A stretch of 64,000 bases of DNA from Linnemannia schmuckeri (Eukaryota > Mortierellomycota > Mortierellomycetes > Mortierellales > Mortierellaceae). Shown piece after piece: positions 12,639 to 24,169 of this stretch. The notes under the pieces are model-generated. The model was given only the letters and a program-made list of their open reading frames with translations, was not told the DNA's origin and did not search any database. The position numbers and the translations under genes were made by a program. Numbering within the stretch: position 1 is the stretch's first letter; every line of letters begins with the position of its first letter. The stretch spans positions 124,001-188,000 of the forward strand of contig JANATG010000005.1 of the NCBI GenBank assembly GCA_029449235.1, written 5' to 3'.

Positions 12639-13466
12639 TATCTTTTGCTCCCAGCCCCATCTGGATCTCTTTTGGCTTCGCCCAATCGCCCAACAATGAA
12701 AATGGCAATCAATGCTCGGGAAGTAGTGCTTTCATTTTTTGTTTTTGATGGCTATTAATCGATATCGACAACGACCGCGGAAGCCAAGGACTGGAGACAG
12801 TAACTGCGGGAACACAAGGAGACAGACCACATCCTCCTCCAGTATGTTTTGTCATTACTATTTTTTTGTATGATACAGTTCATCCATATCCATTCCTCGC
12901 CTTTGTACCTTGGCTATGCCCTGGCACTGAATAACAACGCTCATCATAATCGCTTGGTCCTCCTTTCCTTTATGTCCCTTCACGCTCAACTAACACAGCC
13001 TTTTGTTCTTGTTAAACAAAGGTCTTTTAGCCATAACAATCACATCGTCGTAACTTCTTTTCAATATTTTCTTTCTAGCTTAGGCCATAAAAGTAATAAC
13101 CGAGATGCGTGTTCCTTTTTGTCGTATACCTGACAAGATGGTGGTGACCGATCCTTTTCTCTCTCTCATTTCCTCTTGCCTATTTCTCCTTCCGCTTAAA
13201 GGTAAATGTATGTACTGCAACACAGGAAAAGAAAGGATGGGATGAGCGACGTTCTCTTCTCTCTTTATTTCGTTACTTCAGCCGGCACAGGGACCAAGGC
13301 AACAAGGAAAAAAGTAAAAACTGGCCAAAAAATAAAGACCAGATTCCACCGCGAAACAATTCCGTTTTTTTTTTTTCATGCTCAGTTTTCAATGCGACTG
13401 CTGCCGCGCCCCCGACCCATCTTTTTCTTTCACAATCCCTCTGTCATTCTTTCGTGAGAGGAGGGA

Positions 13467-13595
13467 GTGAGGTATAAAGTCGCTGCCACAACTTTCGATT
13501 ACAAGGATGCGTAAGCAACTCCAAACAGTATCAAACATTCCAAACGTTTACCTTAAAATGAGGGTACACAGGATCAACCCTGTCCCTCCGCATCC
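13467..13595 (-). repeat. Hairpin-rich 130-bp element, copy A (left arm)
   Basis: On the minus strand it begins GGATGCGGAGGGACAGG and ends near a TATACCTCAC motif. Nested pairings visible are GGATGCG with CGCATCC (about 80 nt apart), GAGGG with CCCTC, ACAGG with CCTGT, and AAAGT with ACTTT. It is preceded on that strand by an A/G-rich tract. A diverged copy lies 886 bp downstream on the + strand (14,353-14,479). It could be a structured RNA or the terminal signal of a decayed element. I do not recognise a known ncRNA family. Confidence 0.6.
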
Positions 13596-14352
13596 CTCTT
13601 CCTTTTCTTTTTTTTTTTTGCTAATGGTGTTCACTTATATTTCTACCTGAATACGTTGAATTAACGTTTCACACTCTGAACACAAAGCGAGCGTCTTGGG
13701 ATCTGATGACCAACAAGCGTACAGCTTTGTTTGTATTTTTGTATCCATTCTTGTCTGCCTTGTTTGACGCTTCAGTGCGTTTTTCTCGCTTCGCTTCTTT
13801 CTATTAGTTCTCTTCACTCTATCATTTCCCTCACAGTGATCAGAAATTACTCGCCTTTGCACTCATTTTCCGTTCCCAGTGTAGCTGTAGATCAACGGCT
13901 CTGAATTGATGCCACTTGCAACGTCTTGCTTTTCTTTTTTGTTGCCTCGCTCAAAAAAATTTCCTTCGCTTCCAGCTTAGATGCCTGAACACGGTAAAAA
14001 TGACCAGTCTCCTTTCTCTCTCGCTCTTTCTTAACCACTTCTCTTCTTTTGTTCAGAGAGACACTCATGAGCTACAAAACAAAGAAGTGATGCAACTAGT
14101 ATGGAGCAGGTGGCATTCATTTTTTTTTTTTTTTGTTTGTTTGCTTTTGTTAATTCACCCAGTACGACGAACGAGCAAGAATCAAGACATAAAAATTGAC
14201 TCGCAAAATAAAGTTCCCTCCAAGAATTTTTTCTTTTTGTCTGGGCGCTTAGCCTCCAATCAGGCAACCGCGCCACCACCCCTCTTTCTATTTTTTTGTT
14301 CATCTCCTTTCTTTCAAGCCCTTTCGTTGCCCTTTCGCAAGAGAAGGAAAGG

Positions 14353-14479
14353 GTGAGGTATAAAGTCCCTACCGCAACTTTTCATTGCAAGGATGTGTTA
14401 GCAACTTTACAATCTCAATCTCCATCCATCGTTTAGCCTAAATGAGGGTACGCAGGATCAAACCTGTCCCTCCGCATCC
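14353..14479 (-). repeat. Hairpin-rich 130-bp element, copy B (left arm)
   Basis: Diverged copy of the element at 13,467-13,595. The hairpin GAGGG..CAGG..CCTG..CCCTC and the AAAGT/ACTTT stem are retained, while the linker between them has diverged. The outer GGATGCG stem has one mismatch (partner CACATCC). The flanks are also similar to those of copy A, so the repeated unit is about 0.9 kb. Confidence 0.6.
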
Positions 14480-16153
14480 CTCTTCTTTTTCTTTTTTACT
14501 TGCATGCATTGCCTTACCACACTTCCAGCAATCGAATATCGCCTGCTTTGATGGCCAACAAATCCACAGCTTTTACAGCCTTTTTTACTTCCTCCTCCTC
14601 CCCTCCCCCTCCTCCTCCTCTCCAGCCCGCTGCTCGTTATGTTTGCTCTTCTGCGCATTTCTCTCGATTTGGCTTTTTTCTGCAGGGTTTCCCTCACACT
14701 CACAGTCCTCTCGCCGTGACCACATAATGTATTTTCTGTGCTCTTTTTTTGTCCCTCACGTTAACCACGGCGATCACCCTACATTTCAAGGACCATTTAC
14801 TTTCACTCCGTTTAACCCACTCACTTCTCTTTTTTTTTTCCCCCTCAGCGACGACCGATTCAATGACCAAAGTCTTTGAACGATAAAATGAAAGCATGTG
14901 CTTCCCATACAGCTGCTGCTATTCAATGGTCCATATTTCTTGTTCCTTTCTTCGCTGGGCAACTGTCGAAGAGGATAAAGAGTCGCCTGGTAAAGACCGA
15001 GTTCTGTCAAAAACACGCCATTCCATCTTGCTCAACACCCTTGTGTTTTTTATTCTTGTCGCAATGTAAAAATATGAAGCTCTGAGGCTGGGACTGATCT
15101 TTGGAAAAAAAAAAAAAAAGGTCAACGAAAAGGAAATATAAAAAAAACCCCCCACTTTTTGACGCTTGAAAGAGGTGAAAAGAAGTGCCAGGGTAACGTG
15201 CTCTCCTCCTTCCATTAGTTTAGAACAAGCGAACCGAGATGAATGTAAATTACGCCCAAATATAAAATATGAATAAAAATGCTAAGGAGCAATATTCATA
15301 CAGAATATGAACCTTCACTTTTGGTAAAAAAGAAAAAAAAAAGAGGGAGAGCAAATGTCTGGGATACCACTACAAGCTGCAGGAGCCAGTGCACAATGTG
15401 AGGAAAACTCCACTCCTTTCTTCCTCCAAAACGGCATCATTTTGGTCGGTTTTCCTTTTTATACATTTGGAGGCTGATTCGAAACTGAACAATAAGAATC
15501 GCGTGAAAGACTGATTGTTGTTGAGGTTTAGAACGACCAAAAAAGACACCAGATGGTGCAAAAATAAGGCTCCAGAAACTCGATTCCAGCAATGATGGTA
15601 CGCGAATCGAGATGGAGATGTATTTTCCGTCACCATCCGTTCTTGTTTACACAACTAAGAACCTTTTTTTTTGCACGCAATTTTGGACCTTTTGGTCCTC
15701 CAGTGAAAAGGCCAAGGGAAGCACTCGATAGCGAAAGAAGCTACATACCAAACTCTTACAAGAGCCATCCACCAGTCGCAGTCTGGTCCACAACCTGGCT
15801 CTGCGCAACAATTGCCGCTGCTCCTCACAGCTTCAGTGGAAGAAAATAAAACTAGATACAAATGAAGGAGATTCTTCCCATCCCCTCCATCAATGACAAC
15901 TTCCTCCTTCCCAACAGACTATCCAACAGCCGCTCATCAGCTGCGCGTGGTTCCTTGGTCGCGCCAGGGCAGGTCCGATCCTCATGTGTGGCTAGCGAAG
16001 CGCCACACGGGTACTTTTTTTTTTTTCGTACTCGTAGGGAATTTGGATTTTTTTTTGGTGGCGCAAATCATATCACGTGATCCATGCTTTAATATGATAA
16101 ATCTAATGATACAAAGGCCTTACGTAAAACATATGTTACAGACCATGATCATA

Positions 16154-16224
16154 GAAAGTGTAGTATATGGGTATCATTCCGGCCTTCCAAGCCTGAGAAC
16201 CGGGTTCGAGTCCCGGCACTTTCA
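16154..16224 (+). tRNA. tRNA-Gly (TCC anticodon); inner edge of left arm
   Basis: The acceptor GAAAGTG pairs perfectly with CACTTTC. The anticodon loop CTTCCAA reads TCC, and the T-arm CCGGG/CCCGG with TTCGAGT is perfect. The layout matches yeast tRNA-Gly(TCC). Weaknesses are one C-T mismatch in the anticodon stem and a poorly paired D-stem, so it may be a decaying or near-functional gene. A TTTT run (pol III terminator) lies just beyond, outside the repeat. The arm ends with this gene. Confidence 0.75.
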
Positions 16225-16387
16225 TCATTACTTTTGTTTTCTCAGGCAATCGGGTTATGTTGTCCAACGAGGGCGAGCGTTATGCTGACGGACGGACGGA
16301 CGCACGACACACACACACACACACATTTTTATTTTGGTTATGATTTAGGCCGCTCGCTAATTCGAAATTTGACAAGGTGCAAAAGAA

Positions 16388-17329
16388 GGGTTAATCTATT
16401 CGACAACCCGGGTTGCTCATTTTATTTGACAACCCTTTCCTTATTAGGAAAGTTTCATTGCTTATTTGACAACCCCCCTACCCACTCTCATTTTTCAACC
16501 CGGGTTGCCATATAACAGGAGGCTATGTGGTATATGACGAATGAGTGTGTCTGCTGTGGATACTGTGATAGCAGCGAGGACTGTTATCTTACTTTGCCTC
16601 CAGTCTTCCCAACAACCACGCCTTCTAGACACTAGTAACACCTCCTTCTCTTTTTGTAAATAAACAGTATCCGTTCTTAAGCTTTTCTCCCGTTCCTAAT
16701 ATATTCTTGTCTTTACCCTCATCCTTGTCTCCTTCTATTCTCCTGTTCATAACCCCGTGCTCTGCTCTAGTTACAGATAGCCTAAAGGAATCGCTCCCCT
16801 TTTTTCGTTATTATTATTCAAGTCATGGAGAACACTAACTTGGTCACAGAGGCATAAAAGCTATCGAAGCTTCGCACTTCATTTAACACTCACAAAAGAA
16901 AATTGCCAAAAAAAAAACAAACAAAAGTTATACGGGAAGCCGCACCTATTGTAATTGCAGCAGAGCAAGGGGGTGTGGACAAGGGAATAGAAGGAGACAA
17001 GATTGTGGGGGTAAGGGCTTAAGAAACAAGATAGGGAACAAGGCACACGCGTGTGAAGAGAGAGAAAGGGACAAGAAAGGATACTGTTAATGGTACGGGC
17101 GAACTAGGGTATTAATGTATGCTTAGTTACATGGTGATGGTGGTGTGGTTGGGGTCAGATGGTTGGGTGCAGAGGTATGGCAGGTGTATCGGGAGTCAGT
17201 GGTACAGGTGCATGGTTCAGGCGCATCAAGGGTGTAATTTGGCAACTGGGTTGCCAAATTATTTTGCAAAATGTGACTGCCGGGTTGTCAATTAAGGCGA
17301 GCAACCCGGGTTGTCGAATAGATTAACCC
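16388..17329. mobile_element. Non-autonomous DNA transposon (MITE), 942 bp, 31-bp perfect TIRs, 9-bp TSD
   Basis: The left end begins GGGTTAATCTATTCGACAAC, and 16,388-16,418 is the exact reverse complement of 17,299-17,329. The 9-bp sequence GCAAAAGAA directly flanks both ends (16,379-16,387 and 17,330-17,338), a perfect target-site duplication. Subterminal copies of (T)TTGACAACCC on the left and GGGTTGTC/GGGTTGCC on the right look like transposase-binding repeats. No transposase frame is inside. A 9-bp duplication is typical of Mutator-like elements, which makes that superfamily the best guess. Confidence 0.92.
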
Positions 17330-17487
17330 GCAAAAGAAAATGAAAGAGAACAGTCGTAGTGGTACACCACTACAAAGTTAACGCGCAGATCAACTCATGA
17401 TCCCATGTTTTATTAATATACGCCATGCGTCAAAGCGAGAAAGGAATGGTCAGTTGCGTTTACACACTTTTTTTCTTCACTCTTTTT

Positions 17488-17527
<40 letters not shown>

Positions 17528-20500
17528 GAACGTGTTTGTCATTTAAATTTAACGCTGCGATACATGAACAAAAGAAAAACGATAACTGGGTTGATGTTTT
17601 GCAGGATTGTCAGACCCCGTTTTTTTTTCTCTTAACTCACTCCTTAATTTTGCAAATTCCCGTTGAAAACGGCAATGCTTATACACACTGAGCGGGGATA
17701 TTTTTCCTCCTTTTTTTTTCTCTCTCGCTTGTAAGCAGATGACAAGGAACAGCCAGTCTCTGCCTGGTCTGGTTGCCAGGCTCTCTCTCTCATATAGCGA
17801 GCAAGTTGTATGTGTACTTTTTTCTGGGAGGAATAAAAGAAAGAGCGATAAAATAACATTTAAACGACGAAAAAATGTATTCAGGAGTTGATGAAAAAAG
17901 TGACACGGTGCCTGGTTGGTTTTGCGTCTCCGTGTTATTTTTTTTTTTTTTTGTATTTTCTCCTTTCTTTGAGAATCGATGACTACATTCTTTTTTGACT
18001 TTTTTCCCTTTCGAGTATTATCTACGCAAATAGACTTTTGACTCTCATCGTCTCTCTCCCTCTCGATGCTGTGTCTGTGTGCGAGTGAGAATGAGCGAGA
18101 GGAATAGGATCAGCTCTATTTCAAATTGTATGCCACGTCAAACACGTTCTCGATAGCTGCTCGAAAAAGAATTATTTCTCAGGGTACCCACCGCAGTTCA
18201 TTCCTTGGGAAGTGTTCAGTTCACGGACCAGGTCGACATAATGACAAGAGAGGGCCAGTTCCCCAGCCAATGATCTCACTTGTCGGCAGGTTATGCCGTC
18301 TGTGTGTTCTGTGCTGCTATTGTTGCCCTGTCCGTCTTTGGGGTCCGTCCCCCGTTCATTCTTTGGCTTTCCCCCCCCTCCCCCTCTCCCTCATTCCAGT
18401 TAATGAGCGCCCTCATTTCTTACCCTTACCCACCCGCACCCCGTCTATTTCTCATTCATTTCCTCTTCAGGTCAGGGCGCATCTTGTACACACTGTGAAG
18501 TACCCTAATGCTTCCAAACTATTGCATTAATCTTGTTTTGTCCAGAGAAAAATAGATGCAAGTCGATACATGTGTATATCGGTACAATATGTGGTCAATG
18601 GTTGCCAGGGTTCTCTCTTTCTCGTTGCTGCTGTTATTGCCCCTCCATTCTCTCGCGCTCTCTCCCCCAACAATAACGACAACATTGATGCCGAACATGT
18701 ACCCTTGTCACTTGCCCTTTTGCCAGACTGAAAGCATCGCCACCTTTGCTCTCGTACCATGCTCCAAGACATACACGCGTCATTTTGTAATAACATCTCC
18801 TTTCTTGCACTTGATCTTTTGGCGTGAGTTATGGTACGAGCAATTGTGCTTTTGTTTTTGTTTATATCGATTGTACGTTTCCAGGTACAATACGGGAGAG
18901 TTGTTTATTTCTGTGGCGTATCTACCTTTCAGAATAGCATGGTTTTGATGTTGTAAATAGTTCCTTGGAACAAGCTGGCAAACATTTCTTTAGGTCGGAA
19001 AAATGCCTAATCTGTATTGCCACTCTTTTGTTCTTTGATTTTTGTATGTTCTGGATCTACTACGATAGGGACCTGGAAATGTCAAAGAAAAAGTCAGAAA
19101 AAAGTAAACAAACCCTCCCAGTTTGTTATGGTTGTTGACAGAGAGAAAAGAAAACCCGAGAGCACTTTTTCGTCGTCCCTTCTGTTTGTTCTGAGCAAAA
19201 AAAAAAAATTGTTGTTGATGCTGATGTGTGTGCGTGCAATGGATGGGCCGTTTTGTTTCTGCATTCATGAATGCATGCCCGCCCGCCTCCAATCGCATGT
19301 ACAAGTACATGTCCGACAAGTCTTCGTCCTCGGTCCCTTTCTGTTTTGTTGTTGTTTTTGTGCTCAACTTTTTTTTTTAGGATTTCCCAACTTGCTGCTC
19401 TCTCTTTCTTCTTTCCCTTCTGCCATCATATCTGTGCCCCCTTCTTGAAGACTGTACCCCCCGCCGACCATTCACCCGGTTGTCTGCATGTTTTGGCCTG
19501 GTCCCCCCCCCTCTTCTTCTACCGTTTTTCCCTTGCAGTGTCAGAAAAGAGACGCATGGAAGGATGGTACGCGAAAAAAAATATAGCGAGCGAAAAGAAA
19601 ACGCGAAGAGACGCGACAAATTTGAAGGGCCAATTCATTCATTTAGCCAAGAAGCTGGAAGGCAAAAAAAATACAAAAAAAGGGGGAGGCAAAGGAGGAT
19701 AACAATCTCGATGGCAAGGTTGAATTGGCTGACTAGGAAAAATGAAAAAGTGCTCTTGTTTTTTTGATAGAAGAAAAGACGACGATGATGTTGTTGTTTG
19801 GGCTGGATAGGCTTACACACAGGACACTCATTCACAAACAGAAAAGGCCAGACACGCAAAGAAAAGTGAGAAGAAGATAGATAGAGAGAGAGAGAATTAT
19901 GGATGGCGAGATAGCGTGAAGAACGGAGTTTTAGGCGACGAGTATGTAAGAGAGGGAGAAAGTTTTTTTTTTTAATGTTTCTGTTTGGCGGATGTTGGCT
20001 GTAATACAAAATGAAGTAACGAGAGACCGCCACTTGATGTTCTTGTCGGTAGGATGTGGCTGCCAAGTAGGATTGTGAATGGTGTCTGCTTGTATAAAAA
20101 AGCAATTGAAGTCGTTGATTTGAGTTGTCATGAAGGTAATCAAGCGAGTAAAAGAGAAAAAAAGAAAATGGAAAAAGGAAAAGGGAGGAGAAGAGAAGAA
20201 AGAAGGCAGAAAGTATAAGCAAGAGAAATAGAAAGGCAAGACTAAGTTGCTATGGATGGGAAAGGAGGTAATGGTGCATTAGTCTTCTTCGATATGACAT
20301 ATAATTAGGAAATGTTTACTTCTTTCCTTCTTTTACTTCCTTCCTTCTTTTACTTCCTTCCTTCTTTTCTTCCCTCCTTCCTTTACTATTCTTTCTCTCT
20401 TTCCCTCTTTTCCTCCCTTCCTTCGCCCTCTTTCCATCTTCATCCCTTTCATCCTTCACCCTCTTTTTCCACTCCTCCTCTTCTACCCCACGATATTGTA

Positions 20501-20879
20501 CACCCATCGCCTATTAATTTTATACCACTGTCAACTACATACACATTTACTCTCAATCAATCTTGCCTCTATTCTCAAACACATCCTCTCGTATCCACCC
20601 ACTCGCCTCTCCTTTGTTCCTGGATATCCTTTTACTCTTACTTGACTTACCTCTCCTCCGCTCTCTTCACCTCTCTCCACTCTCTCCACATCTCTCGACT
20701 TCTCTCGACTTCACTTCACCTCTCTCCTCACTTCGCTCTCTCCTCTCCCTCAGCATCAATAACAACCATTCGCCATTCACACTTTTTCCAATTCGATCCC
20801 TTCTTTTCCTCTCATTACACACCTCCAAGCACACTGACACTCTTACACCATCAACTCCTACGTTTACCTTTCTCGGGAA
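17330..20879. other. Long non-coding interval upstream of the KNH-like gene
   Basis: About 3.5 kb with no supportable coding exon. It holds a 37-T run at 17,490-17,526, several shorter homopolymers, and from about 20,310 a strongly CT-rich stretch (TTCCTTCC-type repeats) that probably belongs to the promoter and 5' leader of the next gene. Open frames here are low-complexity and have no recognisable motifs. Confidence 0.55.
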
Positions 20880-23800
20880 ATGTACACAGCACGCGGCTGC
20901 ATCGCCAACGCAGCCGTCTATTCTCTACTCCTCCTCCAGCCATTTATCTTCCTCCAGTCAACCTTGGCCCAGGCACCAGGTAAACAATAAGCAACGAACA
21001 GCAACACCAACACCAACAAAAAAAAACCCCTCCTTGTTCTATTCATAAAACTACCACAACAAACAACAAACAACAAACAACTCCACTTCGACAGTCGATA
21101 ATAACGAACAAACGAGGAACGACGATAACAATAGCAACAACACTACTCTGCAACCCAGCCTATAGGCAACACTTGCACTCTTTTTCAGAAAAGTTGTCGT
21201 CGTTGGCTGTTCTATTATTATCACCTCTCTACCCTGCCCTTCGTTCCTTCCTTCGTTCCTTTCCTCCTTGGTGGTTTCCCTTGCCTATTCCTGCGTTTGC
21301 CCTTACAGCTTACGGCTTCCACCTTGCTTGGTTGCGCCTGCTTGCTATTTGTGTCTACCCTCGAACATATCCCTAGCCCTGTCTTCCCGTCCTCTCCTCT
21401 CCTATCATTCCATCCACTATCCCTCTCCCCTTTCCCCTCATCCTCATCTTCCCCCTCTTCTACTATCCTCCTTTTGACCGTTGACCTTATCTCGTTCTTT
21501 GTTTTTATCACAAGGGAAAAGGAACAAAAAAAGGCCAGACCAGGTGTTCAAATTTTTTTTTGAGATACATAACGAGAAATAGAGAGAGATAGAGAGAGTA
21601 AGGAAAAGGGGAGGGAAGAAAAGAGAGAGATATAGAGATGGACGATGTCCGATGATAGCATGACGCCCATTGCAAAAACAATAAGATAGTGGACTATGGG
21701 CAAAGTGTGTAATTGGGCGGATGGCGTCAAAAGGGGGGCCAGGCTTGACTTTATTCCCTTCGATACTCTATCTCCCTCTCTCTGTTGCTCCCATTGCTCG
21801 GACGGCAAAAAAAAAAAGTTCACAACATCATAACAACAATACAACAACATTAACAACGAGAACATTAACAGGAAAGCAGACCAACAAACGTCGGCACTTG
21901 GAGTGTAGTGTTGGTTTGAACGGATGAATGTTGTTTGTGTCTTCTGTATAAGTATGTGTGCGACAACGATGACGATGGGTTCGGCGCTATTTTTATCAGC
22001 ATTATCGACAGCCATGGAGTGGAGGGAGTATGAGTGTGTGTGCACTTGAGCTGAGGATGAAAGGAGAAAGGCACGCCACAAGCAACAACATCGAACATCC
22101 TTGATCTCTCTTAGTCTCGCCCAGCCAGACATACCTAGCAAACATACAAACTATCCTACTGCTTCACCACTGTTTCTGTCCAATCTGGCCCAGACTTCGT
22201 TCTCTTTATGTCAATGCACCTGCAACCAGCTTACCCAAAAAAAAAGAAAAAAAAACAATGATGTCTCCCTTGAAAAAAAAGCAATAGACCCTGTAGGAGA
22301 GACAAATAGAAAGAAGAGCGAACAGATGTTGGATGACCAATACTATCTACATATGCCTCTCTTCCCTTTGCGCTCTCATCTACACACAGTCTTTGTCTCT
22401 CTCCTTCGCACTCCTCTCTCCAAGGATATATATGAGCCTCGGCAATGAACATTTCTCAACTTGAAATTCACTTTCGCTTATTATTTAACTATCGATCACA
22501 CCCTGAGCAATAACAAAAAAATAATTTCATTCCTCGCTGCGGCACGCTTATTCACGTTCTGGACTCTTGGACTTCACGCGATCAGAAGCAGTCTTCTCTC
22601 TATGTATATGCGCAAGCCCTAACTGTTAGCAACATGAAATTGACATCTAACGCATGCATGCACTTTTTTCTCCTCGGAAATATCGTTCGCAATATATAGC
22701 ATGTCCAACGGGCCCTATATGTGCTCCAGCACCAGGAGATAATTGGAGACAGGGCGCGGTCGGGCAGCTGCTTTGGAACTCTTCGCTGATGAGTCCATTC
22801 GACCAATACGATACTGTCGATATCTACCTTGTCGACGAAGATTCCGTGGGGCGGTCGTATATGTTTAAACAGGCCGCCGAGATCTTGTTTGGCTCGGCTG
22901 CCTCAAGACTGGACGCTGCTCTCTTCCCCGACGACGTCCCCACCAATCGATCCTGCCACATTGTCATTGTGGACAGTGGCGATGAGCTCAATGGAAAGCA
23001 CAAAACCCTCAACTCTTCCTCTTTTTTCATGATCCGTAAGCTAACTTTTGACAGTCTTCTCTTGTGTGCCATTGTTTGTTACTGTTTCCTCAATGCCTTG
23101 TTTGTTTTTATTTCACCGAACGCTCTTCATTGCTTATCTAAGAAATATGTATACTCTTGGTTTCTTTCTAGGCACTCAACAAAACGTCAGTGGAACGATG
23201 GTGCCTCTCCCGTCACCAACAGCAACGGCAACATTAAGCACACCGCTCACAATCACAACAACAAGGTCAACTAGAAGCGTTACTACGACACACAACTCCA
23301 CAACTGTCCCTGCGATGTCCACAGGTATTCCCAACGACGGAGCACTCCCTTACGACAAATCCGCATCCCTTTCACCACTCGTTATTGGCCTCATCTCTGC
23401 AGGATGTGGCGCCCTATTGATTGCAATCGTGGCGATCTTTTTGTTGGTTCGAGCCCGTAGGCGATACAAGGGCAACACGAGTTATTTTAAAAGTTTGGAC
23501 GATCAGCCAGGTTCACCCACGGAGGAGAGTGCAAAGGGGTCCTCGAATTTCAAACTGGAAGACGATCAGGAGTCAGCAACAGCAGCAGCACGGACTGAGG
23601 GTTATGGGGATGCGTTGTTTGCAGGATCGATTGCTGCCGGACGGAGTTCATCCAACACTGCACGGTCGGCAGAGCCAATGATCAAGGGCGCACCAACTAT
23701 GTTACCCTACCACAGTCAGTCACCACCATCGCCGGCCGCACCATTGCCACTGCTGGAGCGCAAGACATCCACATTGTACAACGTACCTGAGAGCGCAGAG

Positions 23801-24169
23801 AGCGCGGCTGCGGCTGCAGCGGCCGCAGGAGCAGGAACAGCAACAGTAGGAACGACAGGACGCCAGAATTCGATGGAAAAAAACCCAGTCTTGAGTACGA
23901 ACGACGCACAATTGATTGCAGAGACGTTCCGGAAATCAATGCGTAAGCCGCAGTGGGAGAACAAGCACGATGATGACGACGACGATGATGATAATGAGAC
24001 GGACGAGGCACGGAGGGCAGCAAACGCGCTGTTGAGGAAGGAGCTGAGCGAGGAAGGCGTAGACGTGCAACGGGGCGTGCAACGTCGCGTTACAATCCAG
24101 GACCGCGCCATTCGTACGCCTGGCGGATCTACACTCGCGTCGCATTCTCTTGCCATTCCACCACCATAG
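20880..24169 (+). CDS. Kre9/Knh1-like single-pass cell-surface protein, 477 aa
   Basis: Predicted type I membrane protein of the cell surface. Exon 1 (20880-20979) codes a signal peptide (MYTARGCIAN, a Leu-rich core, then STLAQAP). A 1,720-bp intron follows, then exon 2 (22700-23035) and exon 3 (23172-24169); phases match and total 1,434 nt. The ectodomain has the PGDNWRQG..GQLLWNSS and YDTVDIYLVDED pattern typical of the Kre9/Knh1 (Ser-Thr-rich, GPI-type) family linked to cell-wall beta-glucan. A Ser/Thr-rich stalk precedes a membrane segment at about residues 212-238 (SPLVIGLISAGCGALL..), an Arg-rich stop-transfer, and a ~240-residue cytosolic tail with poly-Ala and an Asp run. The family membership is inferred from pattern; a receptor-like sensor role is possible but not shown. 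The long intron rests on the signal peptide joining in phase. Confidence 0.75.

Larger units (their letters stand above)
12556..16224 (+). repeat. Left arm of a 3,669-bp tRNA-bounded inverted repeat
   Basis: The whole interval recurs reverse-complemented at 52,177-55,845. Paired coordinates always sum to 68,401, so no net indel separates the arms; a 15-A run at about 15,105 is matched by a 15-T run in the other arm. Similarity stops at the 5' end of tRNA-Tyr (only TATCA is shared outside) and one base past the tRNA-Gly acceptor. The interior has T-rich and purine-rich low-complexity stretches, degenerate fragments with Cys/His patterns on the minus strand, and two diverged ~0.9-kb subunits. 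No intact transposase, polymerase or integrase frame is visible, and the open frames inside look non-coding. No target-site duplication is visible at either copy. Confidence 0.95.

Noticed and set aside
12849..16288. Many open frames of 65-146 codons inside the inverted-repeat arms
   Set aside because: They are homopolymer-rich, overlap on both strands, and show no family motif. Their perfect duplication reflects the arm repeat, not coding constraint.
17490..17526. 37-T tract as the tail of a reverse-oriented SINE or retroposon
   Set aside because: No tRNA-like head, body similarity to the SINE at 55,961, or flanking duplication was found; the same holds for the tracts at 38,802 and 41,632.
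19635..21048. Open frames of 161-223 residues in the CT-rich tract before the KNH-like gene
   Set aside because: Ser/Leu/Pro/Phe-only composition is that of translated CT-repeats; a leader/promoter explains the sequence better.
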